Assembly (NCBI GenBank): GCA_030847615.1
Contig: JAUMIR010000001.1
Span: 262,755,187 to 262,819,186, forward strand
Length of the DNA stretch: 64,000 nt
Direction of reading: 5' to 3'
Source: Gambelia wislizenii
Taxonomy: Eukaryota; Chordata; Lepidosauria; Squamata; Crotaphytidae
The position numbers and the translations under genes were made by a program. The notes beneath the pieces were generated by a model. The model made no database searches. It was not told where the DNA came from and saw only the letters and a program-made list of their open reading frames with translations. Of this stretch, positions 62,958 to 64,000 are shown one piece after another (positions within the stretch are counted from its first letter, which is position 1; each line of letters opens with the position of its first letter).

Positions 62958-64000
62958 AACACTTCAGACTAATTCTTCTGGAACTGTCTCCTTGGCTTCA
63001 TCCCTTTCCAGGACCACTTGTCACAATTGAACCTCAGATTGCCAGGACCACTCTTCTGCTTCCGCTGAAACCTGTGTATGATCTTGGACTGGCCTGGGTT
63101 TCTATTGTCTAGTCCTGTGAACTGAAGGTGTACTGACCTGAGCCCTTGCAAGCCTTCGACACAACAACATGATATAGTTGGCAACCCTGCATTATTGTCC
63201 TCTGAGATTTTCTCCATATTTCTGTTTGGAATGTGTAAAGAGGAACTTGGTCAGAGCTAGGATAAATACTGGTATTGATATTTCAAGAGAAGTGGTAATT
63301 ACAGAAACTCTAATGATGTTTCAGCACAGGCATCAAAAACTAGAAATGATGGACCAGTTTATTTCCAGTCTCTGGTAGTTTTATGCTAATTCATAAATCT
63401 ATTCAATTCAACTTCTGAATGAATCAAATTTAAAAAGTGAAGTTTTGCACTCATATATTTAATACCATGTTTCTGAATATCACTATCACATTTTTTAAAA
63501 GTTATCTCTATATATGCATTTGTATATGTACTGTATTGCATCCTAAAGTATAGATTTGATATGCAGTTTGTTGTGGGAACTTTTTAGGTCAGGAATGATC
63601 TGTCTGTCTGTCTATCTATCTATCATTTGAGAGAACTGTGAAATCTGAAGGATAACCACATTCTGACCTCTGCACTAATCTGGGAGGTACAGATAGGGTC
63701 AGTTTGCTTTGAAATGGAAACTGAACAAAACCCTTGAACATTTCTCTTAAAATCCTTTGAGCAGTGGGGGGTGTAAATCCTGACTACTTTCATCATGTCA
63801 TTGTACATAAGACAATTAAAAAAAAATTCTCCTCAGTCCAGCCAGTGGGCTTTGTTGGCAGTGGTGGTCTCAGAAAATGTGCACATATTTGTGAGTGTTT
63901 TTTGCCCATTACTGTAAAACACAGTGTTGGAATATGTGATAACTATTGCCATGGATAGGTTGATCCCCCTTCATCTACAATCATCATGTCCAGTTCTGCT
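62958..64000. other. No recognised feature; (TCTG/TCTA)n
   Basis: About 1 kb without supported genes. Microsatellite TCTG/TCTA at 63601-63625. Frames at 63178-63378 and 63764-63958 look like chance. Confidence 0.45.

Noticed and set aside
1..64000. A new multi-gene defence or metabolic system
   Set aside because: No set of adjacent intact genes exists; all supported coding segments are decayed retrotransposon proteins.

Overview
The window reads as intergenic or intronic nuclear DNA from a squamate reptile, probably a lizard. The evidence is its repeat content: tRNA-headed Sauria-type SINEs with a Bov-B-like tail, 5S rRNA-headed SINEs, CR1 and L2 LINEs ending in reptile-style tails, Tigger-type and hAT-type palindromic MITEs, a Penelope-like fragment and a Ty3/gypsy-type pol remnant. 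I found no convincing host protein-coding gene, no functional tRNA or rRNA gene, and nothing bacterial. Almost every open frame longer than about 60 codons is either chance or the wreck of a transposon protein. Species cannot be named from the sequence alone.

Layout. 0-4 kb: AT-rich, mostly single-copy DNA with homeodomain-like motif clusters (candidate conserved noncoding elements), one foldback MITE, an old L2 tail and the first copy of a 550-600 bp DNA transposon (here family A). 4-14 kb: a solo LTR (minus), SINEs, a GC-rich unclassified repeat (repeat G), families A and B, a MITE-in-MITE nest with an 8-bp target duplication, and L2 debris. 14.6-18.8 kb: a Tigger-type element split by an L2-type tail and by a LINE with an 11-bp target duplication, then two solo LTRs with 5-bp duplications. 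20-31 kb: 21-bp tandem arrays, a 5S SINE, a 2.4 kb CR1 with an internal deletion fused to a truncated LTR, another CR1 3' end, a hairpin-rich repeat (family H) and family B. 32-37 kb: MITE, SINE, L2 reverse transcriptase debris and a LINE 3' end. 38.5-41 kb: a Ty3/gypsy-type pol remnant with integrase upstream of reverse transcriptase, embedded in a GT-rich minisatellite. 41-50 kb: more foldback elements, family H, an LTR-like block, a Tigger-type palindrome carrying a 68-bp minisatellite, and a CR1 copy that keeps the 5' half of the element and is interrupted by a Penelope-like fragment with a hammerhead-ribozyme motif. 51-64 kb: two tandemly placed family A copies, repeat G interrupted by CR1, two copies of the zinc-finger LINE, SINEs, family B and a 322-bp foldback.

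No multi-gene system operates here. The biology is a record of transposition: autonomous LINEs (CR1, L2, a Bov-B-like donor, the zinc-finger LINE), SINEs that borrow LINE tails, non-autonomous DNA elements, and LTR elements mostly reduced to solo LTRs. The best candidates for something under-described are the palindromic 21-bp arrays (family H and the 20.1-20.8 kb array), the hammerhead motif with a long stem I, the integrase-first gypsy-type pol, the C2HC finger kept at the C-terminus of four LINE copies, and two DNA transposon families (A and B) that I cannot name.
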